DNA of 33,192 nucleotides from Alistipes sp. (lineage in GTDB: Bacteria; Bacteroidota; Bacteroidia; Bacteroidales; Rikenellaceae), in the NCBI GenBank assembly GCA_029068505.1, contig JAIECN010000054.1:1-33192 (forward strand). Reading direction: 5' to 3'. The notes under the pieces are model-generated. The model saw nothing but the letters and a program-made list of their open reading frames with translations. It ran no database searches and was not told where the DNA came from. This document shows positions 26,466-33,192 of the stretch, in pieces. Position 1 is the stretch's first letter. Every line of letters starts with the position of its first letter. The position numbers were made by a program, and so were the translations under genes.

Positions 26466-27308
26466 ATGAAAAACCTTTTCAAACTTCTGCCTTTCGCGCT
26501 GCTCGCACTGGCGCTGGCAAGCTGCAACGACGATGACGACAACAACACGCCCATCCCGGAACCCGAAAAATTCCGTGTGCTGACGTTCGAGGATGCAGAC
26601 TACCGGGGTACCGACGACAACGGCCAGAACATCGCCGACTACTGGACGTCGCTCGTCGACACGCCCCAATACGGCGGGCCGATGCTCTACCCCGAAGATG
26701 AGGATGAAGCATGGCTCTACAACTGGAACGACGCCGGCAACACATTCCTGGCGTCGGAGCTGACCAACAACTACGGCGACCACAAATTCTGGGGCGGCGG
26801 CCATGCTGTGTCGAATTATACGGACATGGATCTGACGCACGGCGATTTCAACCACCAGCTGGCCGTATATGCCGCAGGGGGCCGCAACGGCTCGAAGAAC
26901 TTCTGCGTCCACAACGGCAATGTGGCAGAAGGCGACACCTATAGCAAGCGCCCGGCAATCTGCTTCAAGGACGGCATCGAGCGCATAGTCGACCACATGT
27001 GGGTGATGAACACGACCTATGTGGTCAACGCCATCGTCAACGGCGACGGGCAAAGTCCCGAGTTCGGCGAAGGCGACTTCCTGAAGGCGATCGCCATCGG
27101 CATCGATGCCGCAGGCGAGGAGACCGGCCGCTGCGAGATTTTCCTGGCCAAGGACACCGACTACCTGAAAGAATGGACGAAATGGGAGCTGGCCTCGCTG
27201 GGCAAGGTCGCCAAAATCGAATTCAACATCGAAGGATCGAAGCACAACGCCTGGGGACTGACGACTCCGGCCTACTTCGCCTACGATGACGTACAGGTAC
27301 AATTTTAA
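26466..27308 (+). CDS. btuH: BtuH-like (DUF4465) cobalamin-binding lipoprotein
   Basis: A 280-residue lipoprotein: signal with lipobox LASC (Cys20), then an acidic NDDDDNN segment typical of surface-exported Bacteroidetes lipoproteins, then a DUF4465 domain (from about 37 to 280; signs are TFEDADYRG, the SELTNNYGDHKFWGGGHAVSNYTD block around 95-120, NTTYVVNAIVNGDG and AYFAYDDVQV at the end). DUF4465 proteins in gut Bacteroides (BtuH) bind vitamin B12 on the cell surface. It is the first gene after the riboswitch and is followed 10 bp later by the next lipoprotein. ATG at 26466 is supported by the signal peptide. Vitamin binding here is inferred from family and context. Confidence 0.86.
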   Translation: MKNLFKLLPFALLALALASCNDDDDNNTPIPEPEKFRVLTFEDADYRGTDDNGQNIADYWTSLVDTPQYGGPMLYPEDEDEAWLYNWNDAGNTFLASELTNNYGDHKFWGGGHAVSNYTDMDLTHGDFNHQLAVYAAGGRNGSKNFCVHNGNVAEGDTYSKRPAICFKDGIERIVDHMWVMNTTYVVNAIVNGDGQSPEFGEGDFLKAIAIGIDAAGEETGRCEIFLAKDTDYLKEWTKWELASLGKVAKIEFNIEGSKHNAWGLTTPAYFAYDDVQVQF

Positions 27309-27318
27309 GCGTATCTAA

Positions 27319-28200
27319 GTGAATAGACTTGTCATTCTGTTCGGCATTTTAGCGATCGCGTCGTCCTGCAACAAGGATGACGCGATCGTTGTCGTCGATG
27401 CTTCGCGGCAGGCTGCATGCAACCGCGTATACGAATACCTGCCGGCCCCCGGTCAGTTCATCAACGAAACCTATGCGCCCCGCACCATGGAGGAAGCCTG
27501 CGCATGGGCCGAGAAGCAGCTCGCAAACCGGTACGGATACGTTTCGCTGGGCAGCTTCGGCGGCTGCATCGTGGTGGGATTCGACCACCGCGTCGCCTGC
27601 ACGGGCGGCTACGACCTGGCCGTCGACGGCAACCCGCTGGACACCTCGTCCGAACCGGGCATCGTCTGGGTCATGCAAGACGAAAACGGCGACGGACTGC
27701 CCAACGACACGTGGTATGAACTCCGCGGCTCGGAATACGGCAAGCCGGAAACGTGGCAAGACTACACCGTGACTTATTACCGGCCCGAAGAAAACGGCGC
27801 CTCCATTCGCTGGGAGGATGACCGCGGCGGCAGCGGCACGATCGACCGGGTCGGCTACCACCGGCAAGAGTCCTACTACCCTGCCTGGGTCGAAGCCGGA
27901 AGCTACACGCTGCGCGGGACGCGGCTCGAAGCCCGCAACCGCTTCGATGGAGTGCAGTGGGTCAATCCGCCCTACGAATGGGGCTATGCCGACAATTTCA
28001 GCGCGATCGACCGGATCGCCGACAGCGGCACCAACCGCTTCCGCATCGTCGACGCCGTGCAGGCCGACGGGCAGCCGGCCCGACTGGACGGCATCGACTT
28101 CGTGAAGGTGCAGACGGGCGTGCTCGCCCAAAGCGGCGACCTGGGCGAAGCGTCGACCGAAATTTTTGCCATCCGCGACCTCAACTCACCCCTCCGATAA
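27319..28200 (+). CDS. Lipoprotein of the B12-uptake operon, unknown function
   Basis: A 293-residue lipoprotein starting at GTG (27319), the only start giving a signal peptide. Lipobox ASSC (Cys17) is followed by NKDD, suggesting surface export. Residues 75-140 contain GGCIVVGFDH and a calcium-loop-like stretch DENGDGLPND (121-130), then TWYELRGSEYGKPETW and VTYYRPEENG. The remainder is beta-rich with many Trp and Tyr. Related proteins recur in Bacteroidetes next to DUF4465 and BtuG-type genes, usually named only cell-surface or PKD-like protein. It is packed between btuH (10 bp) and btuG (2 bp). A role in B12 capture or in holding the receptor complex is inferred only from position. Confidence 0.75.
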   Translation: MNRLVILFGILAIASSCNKDDAIVVVDASRQAACNRVYEYLPAPGQFINETYAPRTMEEACAWAEKQLANRYGYVSLGSFGGCIVVGFDHRVACTGGYDLAVDGNPLDTSSEPGIVWVMQDENGDGLPNDTWYELRGSEYGKPETWQDYTVTYYRPEENGASIRWEDDRGGSGTIDRVGYHRQESYYPAWVEAGSYTLRGTRLEARNRFDGVQWVNPPYEWGYADNFSAIDRIADSGTNRFRIVDAVQADGQPARLDGIDFVKVQTGVLAQSGDLGEASTEIFAIRDLNSPLR

Positions 28201-28202
28201 CC

Positions 28203-29267
28203 ATGCGCACCGCTCTTCACCGAATAGGAACCGTTCTGCTTCTTGCCCTTTTGGCCGGCTGCATGAAGTGGGACTACGGCACCACGGAAGACCTCGCGGC
28301 GCAGGGCGCAGGGCTGTTCATCGCCAACGAGGGCAACTTCCAGTACGGCAACGCCACGCTGTCGTTCTACGACCCCGAAACACGGCAGGTCGAAAACGAA
28401 ATTTTCCGCCGCGTCAACGGCTTCAAGTTAGGCGACGTGGCGCAATCGATGACCGTGCGGGGCGGCACAGGCTGGATCGTGGTGAACAATTCCCATGTGA
28501 TTTTCGCCATCGACCTCGACACCTTCAAGGAGGTCGGCCGCATAACCGACCTCACCTCGCCGCGCTACATCCACTTTCTCTCGGACGAAAAGGCCTACGT
28601 CACCCAGCTGTGGGACAACCGCATCTTCATCGTCGACCCCAAGCGTTACGAAATCACGGGCTACATCGAATGTCCCGACATGACGATGGAGAGCGGCTCG
28701 ACGGAGCAGATGGTGCAGCGGGGCAAATACGTCTATGTCAACTGCTGGTCGTACCAGAACCGCATCCTGAAGATCGACACCGAGACCGACACGGTAGTCG
28801 GCCAGCTCACGGTCGGCATCCAGCCCACCTCGCTGGCGCTGGACCGCAACGGCAAACTATGGACCCTCACCGACGGCGGTTACGAGGGTTCGCCCTACGG
28901 CCACGAAACACCGGCGCTCTACTGCATCGATGCCGAGACGTTCACCATAGAAAAAGAGTTCCGCTTCGCGTTCGGCGATGCTCCGTCGGAAATACAGCTC
29001 AACGGCCCGGGCGATACGCTCTACTGGATCAACGACGACATCTGGCGCATGGACGTCGAGGCCGACCGGGTGCCCGTACGGCCTTTCGTCGAGTACAGCG
29101 GCACGATCTACTACGGACTCACGGTCGACCCCGTGCGGGGCGACGTCTATGTGGCCGACGCCATCGACTACCAGCAGCCGGGCATCGTCTACCGCTACTC
29201 GCCGGAGGGCGAACTGCTCGACAGCTTCTATGCTGGCATAATCCCCGGCGCTTTCTGCTGGAAATAA
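28203..29267 (+). CDS. btuG: BtuG-like surface B12-binding lipoprotein
   Basis: A 354-residue lipoprotein (LLAGC, Cys20) with a YncE-like/DUF5074 beta-propeller. Propeller blades show as repeated strand units such as AGLFIANEGNFQYGNATLSFYD, GWIVVNNSHVIFAIDLDTFKEVGRI, KAYVTQLWDNRIFIVDPKRYEITGYI and KYVYVNCWSYQNRILKIDTETDTV, described here by their first residues. BtuG proteins of gut Bacteroides sit on the outer surface, bind cobalamin very tightly and form a lid on BtuB. It lies 2 bp after the unknown lipoprotein and 13 bp before the TonB-dependent receptor, the usual order. Binding residues cannot be named from sequence alone. Confidence 0.9.
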   Translation: MRTALHRIGTVLLLALLAGCMKWDYGTTEDLAAQGAGLFIANEGNFQYGNATLSFYDPETRQVENEIFRRVNGFKLGDVAQSMTVRGGTGWIVVNNSHVIFAIDLDTFKEVGRITDLTSPRYIHFLSDEKAYVTQLWDNRIFIVDPKRYEITGYIECPDMTMESGSTEQMVQRGKYVYVNCWSYQNRILKIDTETDTVVGQLTVGIQPTSLALDRNGKLWTLTDGGYEGSPYGHETPALYCIDAETFTIEKEFRFAFGDAPSEIQLNGPGDTLYWINDDIWRMDVEADRVPVRPFVEYSGTIYYGLTVDPVRGDVYVADAIDYQQPGIVYRYSPEGELLDSFYAGIIPGAFCWK

Positions 29268-29280
29268 CCGAACGACGACC

Positions 29281-31362
29281 ATGAAAAGAAATCGCATCGC
29301 ACCGTTCCTCGTTCTATTGTTTCCGGCGATGCTCGCGGCGCAGGAAAAAAATACGGAAAGCCCCTCCAGCGACTGGACGAAGCGCGTGCACCCCATCCCC
29401 GAGGTGACGGTCGTCGGGCGGCGCCCCATCAAGGAGATCGGCGTGCAGCAGACCAAGTTCGACTCGGTGGCGCTCAAGGAAAACATCGCCCTCTCGATGG
29501 CCGACGTGCTGACGTTCAATTCGTCGATCTTCGTCAAGAGCTACGGACGTGCGACCCTTTCGACGGTGGCATTCCGCGGCACCTCGCCCTCGCACACGCA
29601 GGTAACGTGGAACGGCATGCGCATCAACAACCCGATGCTCGGCATGACCGACTTTTCGATGATCCCGGCATATTTCATCGACGACGCCTCGCTGCTGCAC
29701 GGCACTTCGTCCATAGGCGAAACGGGCGGCGGGCTGGGCGGCGCGGTGAAACTCGCGACCGCACCCGCCGAAGCCCACGGATTCGGGCTGCAATACATCC
29801 AGGGCATCGGATCGTTCAAGACGTTCGACGAGTTTCTGCGCCTGACCTACGGCAACGCACGCTGGCAGCTCTCGACCCGCGCGGTCTACTCCTCGTCGCC
29901 CAACGACTACAAATACCGCAACCGCGACAAAAAAGAGAACGTCTACGACGAGGATATGAACATCGTGGGACAATACTATCCCACCGAACGCAACCGCAGC
30001 GGCGCCTACAAAGACCTGCACCTATTGCAAGAAGTCTACTACAACACGGGGCGCGGCGACCGCTTCGGGCTGAACGCCTGGTATATCCATTCGAACCGCG
30101 AACTGCCGATGCTCTCCACCGACTACGCCTCCGACCTCTCGTTCGAAAACCGCCAGCGCGAGCAGACTTTCCGCGGCGTGGCGTCGTGGGACCACCTGCG
30201 CAGCAACTGGAAAGCGGCGGCCAAGGCAGGCTACATCCACACCTGGATGGCCTACGACTACAAACGCGACGTGGGCAACGGCACGATGGCCTCGATGACC
30301 CGCTCGCGCAGCCGGATCGACACCTTCTACGGGCAGGCGGAGGGCGAATACAGCATCGGAAGCCGCTGGCTCTTCACGGCCACCCTATCGGCGCACCAAC
30401 ATTTGGTGCGCAGCGAGGACAAGAACATCATCAAGCAGGACGGCAACCGGGCGATCGTGGGCTACGACAAGGGCCGCATCGAACTTTCGGGCAGCCTCTC
30501 GGCCAAATGGCGGCCCGTCGACCGCTTCGGACTATCGCTCGTGCTGCGCGAAGAGATGTACGGCACCGAATGGGCGCCCCTCATTCCGGCATTTTTCATG
30601 GACGGCGTGCTGTCGGAGCGGGGCAACATCGTGGCCAAGGCCTCCGTCTCGCGCAACTTCCGCTTCCCGACCTTGAACGACCTCTACTTCCTGCCGGGCG
30701 GCAATCCCGACCTGCGGAAAGAGAAAGGCTGGACGTACGATGCGGGAATATCGTTCGCTGTGGGCCAGGCCGGCAAATACAAATTGCACGGCACCGCCTC
30801 GTGGTTCGACTCGCATGTCGACGACTGGATCATCTGGCTGCCCACGACCAAAGGATTCTTCTCGCCCCGCAACCTCAAAAAGGTACATGCCTACGGCGTG
30901 GAGCTGCAAGCCGACCTCGACATGGCACTCTCCGCGGCGTGGCGTCTCGCTTTGAACGGCACCTACTCGTGGACGCCCTCCATCAACGAAGGCGAGCCGA
31001 TGACGCCGGCCGACCGCTCGGCAGGCCGGCAGCTGCCCTACGTACCCGAACACTCGGCCTCGCTCACCGGACGTCTCTCGTGGCGCACGTGGTCGCTGCT
31101 CTACAAATGGTGCTGGTACAGCCGGCGGCACACCATGTCGAGCAACGACTTGACGCTGACAGGCTCGCTGCCGCCCTACTTCATGAACAACCTGACGTTG
31201 GAAAAGGGGTTTTCGTTCTCGTGGGCCGACCTCTCGCTGAAGGGGGCCATAAACAACCTGTTCGACGAGGAGTATCTGTCGGTCCTCGCGCGCCCGATGC
31301 CCGGAATCAACTTCGAAATCTTCATCGGCATCACGCCCAAGTGGGGCAAGAAAAAGCCTTGA
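29281..31362 (+). CDS. btuB: BtuB-like TonB-dependent outer-membrane cobalamin receptor
   Basis: A 693-residue TonB-dependent receptor with signal peptide (cut near AAQEK), a TonB-box-like PEVTVVGRRP (about 40), a plug domain (about 45-160, with MADVLTFNSSIFVKSYG, STVAFRGTSPSHTQVTWNGMRINNPMLG and GGGLGGAVKL) and a 22-strand barrel to the C terminus (INNLFDEEYLSV, then FEIFIGITPKW). There is no carboxypeptidase-like N-terminal extension, so it is the short BtuB type and not a SusC. The last residues are basic (KKKP) after the final strand. Context (riboswitch, btuH, btuG) makes cobalamin the substrate. No BtuF, BtuC or BtuD genes for inner-membrane transport are in the window. Confidence 0.92.
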   Translation: MKRNRIAPFLVLLFPAMLAAQEKNTESPSSDWTKRVHPIPEVTVVGRRPIKEIGVQQTKFDSVALKENIALSMADVLTFNSSIFVKSYGRATLSTVAFRGTSPSHTQVTWNGMRINNPMLGMTDFSMIPAYFIDDASLLHGTSSIGETGGGLGGAVKLATAPAEAHGFGLQYIQGIGSFKTFDEFLRLTYGNARWQLSTRAVYSSSPNDYKYRNRDKKENVYDEDMNIVGQYYPTERNRSGAYKDLHLLQEVYYNTGRGDRFGLNAWYIHSNRELPMLSTDYASDLSFENRQREQTFRGVASWDHLRSNWKAAAKAGYIHTWMAYDYKRDVGNGTMASMTRSRSRIDTFYGQAEGEYSIGSRWLFTATLSAHQHLVRSEDKNIIKQDGNRAIVGYDKGRIELSGSLSAKWRPVDRFGLSLVLREEMYGTEWAPLIPAFFMDGVLSERGNIVAKASVSRNFRFPTLNDLYFLPGGNPDLRKEKGWTYDAGISFAVGQAGKYKLHGTASWFDSHVDDWIIWLPTTKGFFSPRNLKKVHAYGVELQADLDMALSAAWRLALNGTYSWTPSINEGEPMTPADRSAGRQLPYVPEHSASLTGRLSWRTWSLLYKWCWYSRRHTMSSNDLTLTGSLPPYFMNNLTLEKGFSFSWADLSLKGAINNLFDEEYLSVLARPMPGINFEIFIGITPKWGKKKP

Positions 31363-31426
31363 GCCGTCATGATGCCCCCTGCCCGGGGCGCGACGTTTGC
31401 AAGACGGACGCTAAAAATTCCATGTC

Positions 31427-32878
31427 ATGAAACGTCTTGCTGTTCTGCTGCTGCTTGCATTCGCTCCCGGGTTGTGCCTTGCCCATTCGGGCAAAGCCCG
31501 GTTCCACATCGTCGTCGACACCGACGGCGCGGCCGACGACCTGCGCGCGCTCTGCATGCTCTTGGGCAACCGCGACGCCGAAGTGCTGGCCATCGTGACC
31601 TCCGACGGCGCCCAGGCTCCCGACCGCACGGCCGCCTGCGTAGCCGGACTGCTCCGCACGCTCCACCACGAAGGCATCCCCGTAGGCTGCGGCCGCCCGA
31701 CATGCACCCGAATTCCGGAATGGCGAAGCCGTTCCGAACGCATCGACTGGGGCACCGCGCCCGACAGCGAAGCCCGCACTGCGGCTCCTGCGCTGCTGGC
31801 CGAGACGATCGAAAACGAGGAAGAACCGGTGATCGTCGTGGCACTGGGGGCGCTGACGAACTTCGACGACCTGCTGGCCGCACGTCCGGCACTGAAAAAT
31901 CGCATCGCCCGCATCATCTGGTATAACGACTGCTCCGAACCGCTGACCGGAGCCAACTACTGCGCCGATCCGGGAGCTGTGCGGCGGGTGCTGGCCAGCG
32001 GCATCCCGACAAGCGTCGTTTCGGCAGCCCCCGGCAACCCGATCCGCATCGCACCGCCCCTGCTGGACTCGATAGCATCCGTCGAATCGCCTCATGCCCG
32101 GCTGATCGCCTCCACGCACCGCCGTCCGCCGCTCGCAAACCTGATCGACGAAGGGCACCTCCAAGCATGGGACGACCTGGCTGCGCTCTATCTGTTCGCC
32201 CCGCAACTTTTCGACGTCCGCCAACTGACCCCCACCGTCACGGCCTGCACCCTGCACGACCCGAGCGACGAAGGGTTCTGCAGTGCGACGCTCGCCGTCC
32301 TGCGCGGCAGGCCCGATGCCGAGAGCCGCGTATTCTATGGCTTCCCGACCTCCGCGGCATGCTATGCGCCGGACGTGGAACCCATCATGGCCCAAGCCCG
32401 GGCGCTCTACGGCCCGAGCGAATGGCGCGCCGCCGTGCTGACCAACGAACTGCATGGACACCTGGGCATCTATGCGACCATAGGAGTGAAAATGGGCATC
32501 CGCGCCCGGGAATATTTCAACATCGGCGTGGACGACATCGAAGCGACGACTTTCGCCGGCCAACAACCGCCCGTGAGCTGCATGAACGACGGACTGCAAG
32601 TAGGCACGGGAGCGACCGTCGGCCACGGACTGCTCCGTGTGGCGGCATGCGACGCCCCGCGCCCCGAAGCGCTGTTCAGCTTCAAGGACAAGACGATCCG
32701 TCTGCGACTCAGACCCGAATATGCGGCCCGCATCCGCCGCGACGTACAACGCGGCATCGAACTGCACGGCGACCGGACGGAGGCATACTGGCAATATATC
32801 CGCGCCCTGGCTCTGCAATACTGGCTCGAATTCGACCGCCACGAAATCTTCGACCTGGAAACCGTAGAAACGAAATAA
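31427..32878 (+). CDS. Secreted nucleoside hydrolase-like / FmdE-like fusion protein
   Basis: A 483-residue protein with signal peptide (about 1-19, cut after LCLA). Residues about 26-300 look like a ribonucleoside hydrolase: D31-T-D33-G-A-A-D37-D38 keeps the calcium-binding Asp set, GALTNF (141-146) is the family's G-x-LTN, N177 and D181 match its N...DP block, and WDDLAAL (248-254) matches the late HDPLA block, with Trp for His. Residues about 325-470 resemble FmdE (formylmethanofuran dehydrogenase subunit E-like): [17 protein letters not shown], and [17 protein letters not shown] with C385, but the usual HGHxCPG cysteine is absent. It follows btuB by 64 bp with no terminator, so it belongs to the B12 operon. 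The reaction is unknown; hydrolysis of a cobamide lower-ligand nucleoside is one possibility. Confidence 0.75.
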   Translation: MKRLAVLLLLAFAPGLCLAHSGKARFHIVVDTDGAADDLRALCMLLGNRDAEVLAIVTSDGAQAPDRTAACVAGLLRTLHHEGIPVGCGRPTCTRIPEWRSRSERIDWGTAPDSEARTAAPALLAETIENEEEPVIVVALGALTNFDDLLAARPALKNRIARIIWYNDCSEPLTGANYCADPGAVRRVLASGIPTSVVSAAPGNPIRIAPPLLDSIASVESPHARLIASTHRRPPLANLIDEGHLQAWDDLAALYLFAPQLFDVRQLTPTVTACTLHDPSDEGFCSATLAVLRGRPDAESRVFYGFPTSAACYAPDVEPIMAQARALYGPSEWRAAVLTNELHGHLGIYATIGVKMGIRAREYFNIGVDDIEATTFAGQQPPVSCMNDGLQVGTGATVGHGLLRVAACDAPRPEALFSFKDKTIRLRLRPEYAARIRRDVQRGIELHGDRTEAYWQYIRALALQYWLEFDRHEIFDLETVETK

Positions 32879-32931
32879 GACACAGACCATCTGCTTCGAG
32901 ATGCTTCTCGATGCCATCGGCCAAAAACAAA

Positions 32932-32975
32932 ATTTCCTGCAAACCGATCGGTTTGCAGGAAATCGCTTTTCTTTT
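32932..32975. terminator. Bidirectional terminator between B12 operon and tRNA-Ser
   Basis: A perfect 16-bp palindromic stem (32932-32963, core TTTGCAGG on one arm, centre CCGATCGG) with T-rich tails on both strands. It ends the B12 operon on one side and tRNA-Ser on the other. Confidence 0.87.
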
Positions 32976-32985
32976 TGCACTTCGG

Positions 32986-33070
32986 CGGAAAGAGAGGGAT
33001 TCGAACCCCCGGAACCTTGCAGTTCAACGGTTTTCAAGACCGCCGCAATCGACCACTCTGCCATCCTTCC
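32986..33070 (-). tRNA. tRNA-Ser (TGA)
   Basis: An 85-nt class II tRNA on the minus strand: acceptor GGAAGGA with TCTTTCC (one G-T pair), D-arm GCAGAGTGGTCGATTGC, anticodon loop CTTGAAA (anticodon TGA), a long variable arm (TTGAACTGCAAGGTTCC region) and T-arm GGGGGTTCGAATCCCTC. Discriminator is G; CCA is not encoded. Confidence 0.95.
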
Positions 33071-33075
33071 TTGGT

Positions 33076-33107
33076 CAAAAGTACCACGGTTTTTCGATTA
33101 TGCCAAA
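33076..33107 (-). promoter_or_regulatory. tRNA-Ser promoter
   Basis: Minus strand: TTTG (33104-33107), 20 nt, then TACTTTTG (33076-33083), a full consensus promoter 5 nt before the tRNA. Bases beyond 33107 to the window end hold no gene. Confidence 0.75.
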
Positions 33108-33192
33108 TCTTGAGGTTGCATAATCGTCCGCCGGGAACTCCGAATATCCGAAATGACGGGATTATTTTTCGCTTTTTACAAAATTTGACTAA

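Noticed and set aside
29607..31430. A 607-codon frame on the same strand as btuB in another register
   Set aside because: It is Arg/Pro/His-rich shadow of btuB codons, with no recognisable domain.

Overview
The window looks like a chromosomal piece of a gut Bacteroidales bacterium, most likely Alistipes or a close Rikenellaceae relative. This rests on the high GC content, the almost complete absence of Shine-Dalgarno sites, many copies of the Bacteroidetes promoter (-33 TTG/TTTG, 19-21 nt, -7 TAnnTTTG), and typical gene families (batD/batE, BtuG/BtuH-type lipoproteins, B12-dependent ribonucleotide reductase, DAHP synthase-chorismate mutase fusion). The genus is an inference from style, not from a search. 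The first 30 bases are Nextera sequencing adapter, so the left edge is an assembly end and not biology.

Layout. 1-5.2 kb: a small DUF721 (DciA-like) protein, nrdJ, ridA, a META-domain lipoprotein and a periplasmic coiled-coil protein of unknown function. 5.2-11.3 kb: a minus-strand run of class I fumarase, batD, batE, recR and malate dehydrogenase. 11.8-16.6 kb: class II aldolase (+), then folB, tyrS and dnaX (-). 16.9-23.5 kb: clpB, a GT2 glycosyltransferase divergent from a DUF115/GT42-like protein, an alpha/beta hydrolase and threonine dehydrogenase. 23.6-25.9 kb: tRNA-Thr, DAHP synthase-chorismate mutase, and a divergent HxlR regulator/cupin pair. 26-32.9 kb: a cobalamin-uptake operon (B12 riboswitch, btuH-like, an uncharacterised lipoprotein, btuG-like, btuB-like receptor, and a secreted nucleoside-hydrolase/FmdE-like fusion). 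tRNA-Ser closes the window on the minus strand.

Most notable points. (1) A near-identical repeat of about 130 bp occurs twice in opposite orientation (16.61-16.75 and 25.97-26.10 kb). Each copy ends in a perfect TTTG-N20-TATCTTTG promoter, one firing into dnaX with essentially no leader, the other firing directly into the B12 riboswitch. (2) dnaX contains an A10 run exactly at the end of its clamp-loader core, with stop codons at once in both other frames, the layout expected for programmed slippage making the short gamma form beside tau. (3) The B12 operon ends with a secreted protein joining a nucleoside hydrolase domain to an FmdE-like domain, a candidate new player in cobamide capture or processing. 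(4) batD-batE lie apart from batA-C, inserted with recR between two consecutive enzymes of the malate/fumarate branch. The B12-dependent nrdJ and the B12 scavenging operon fit together: this organism appears to rely on imported cobamide for deoxynucleotide synthesis.
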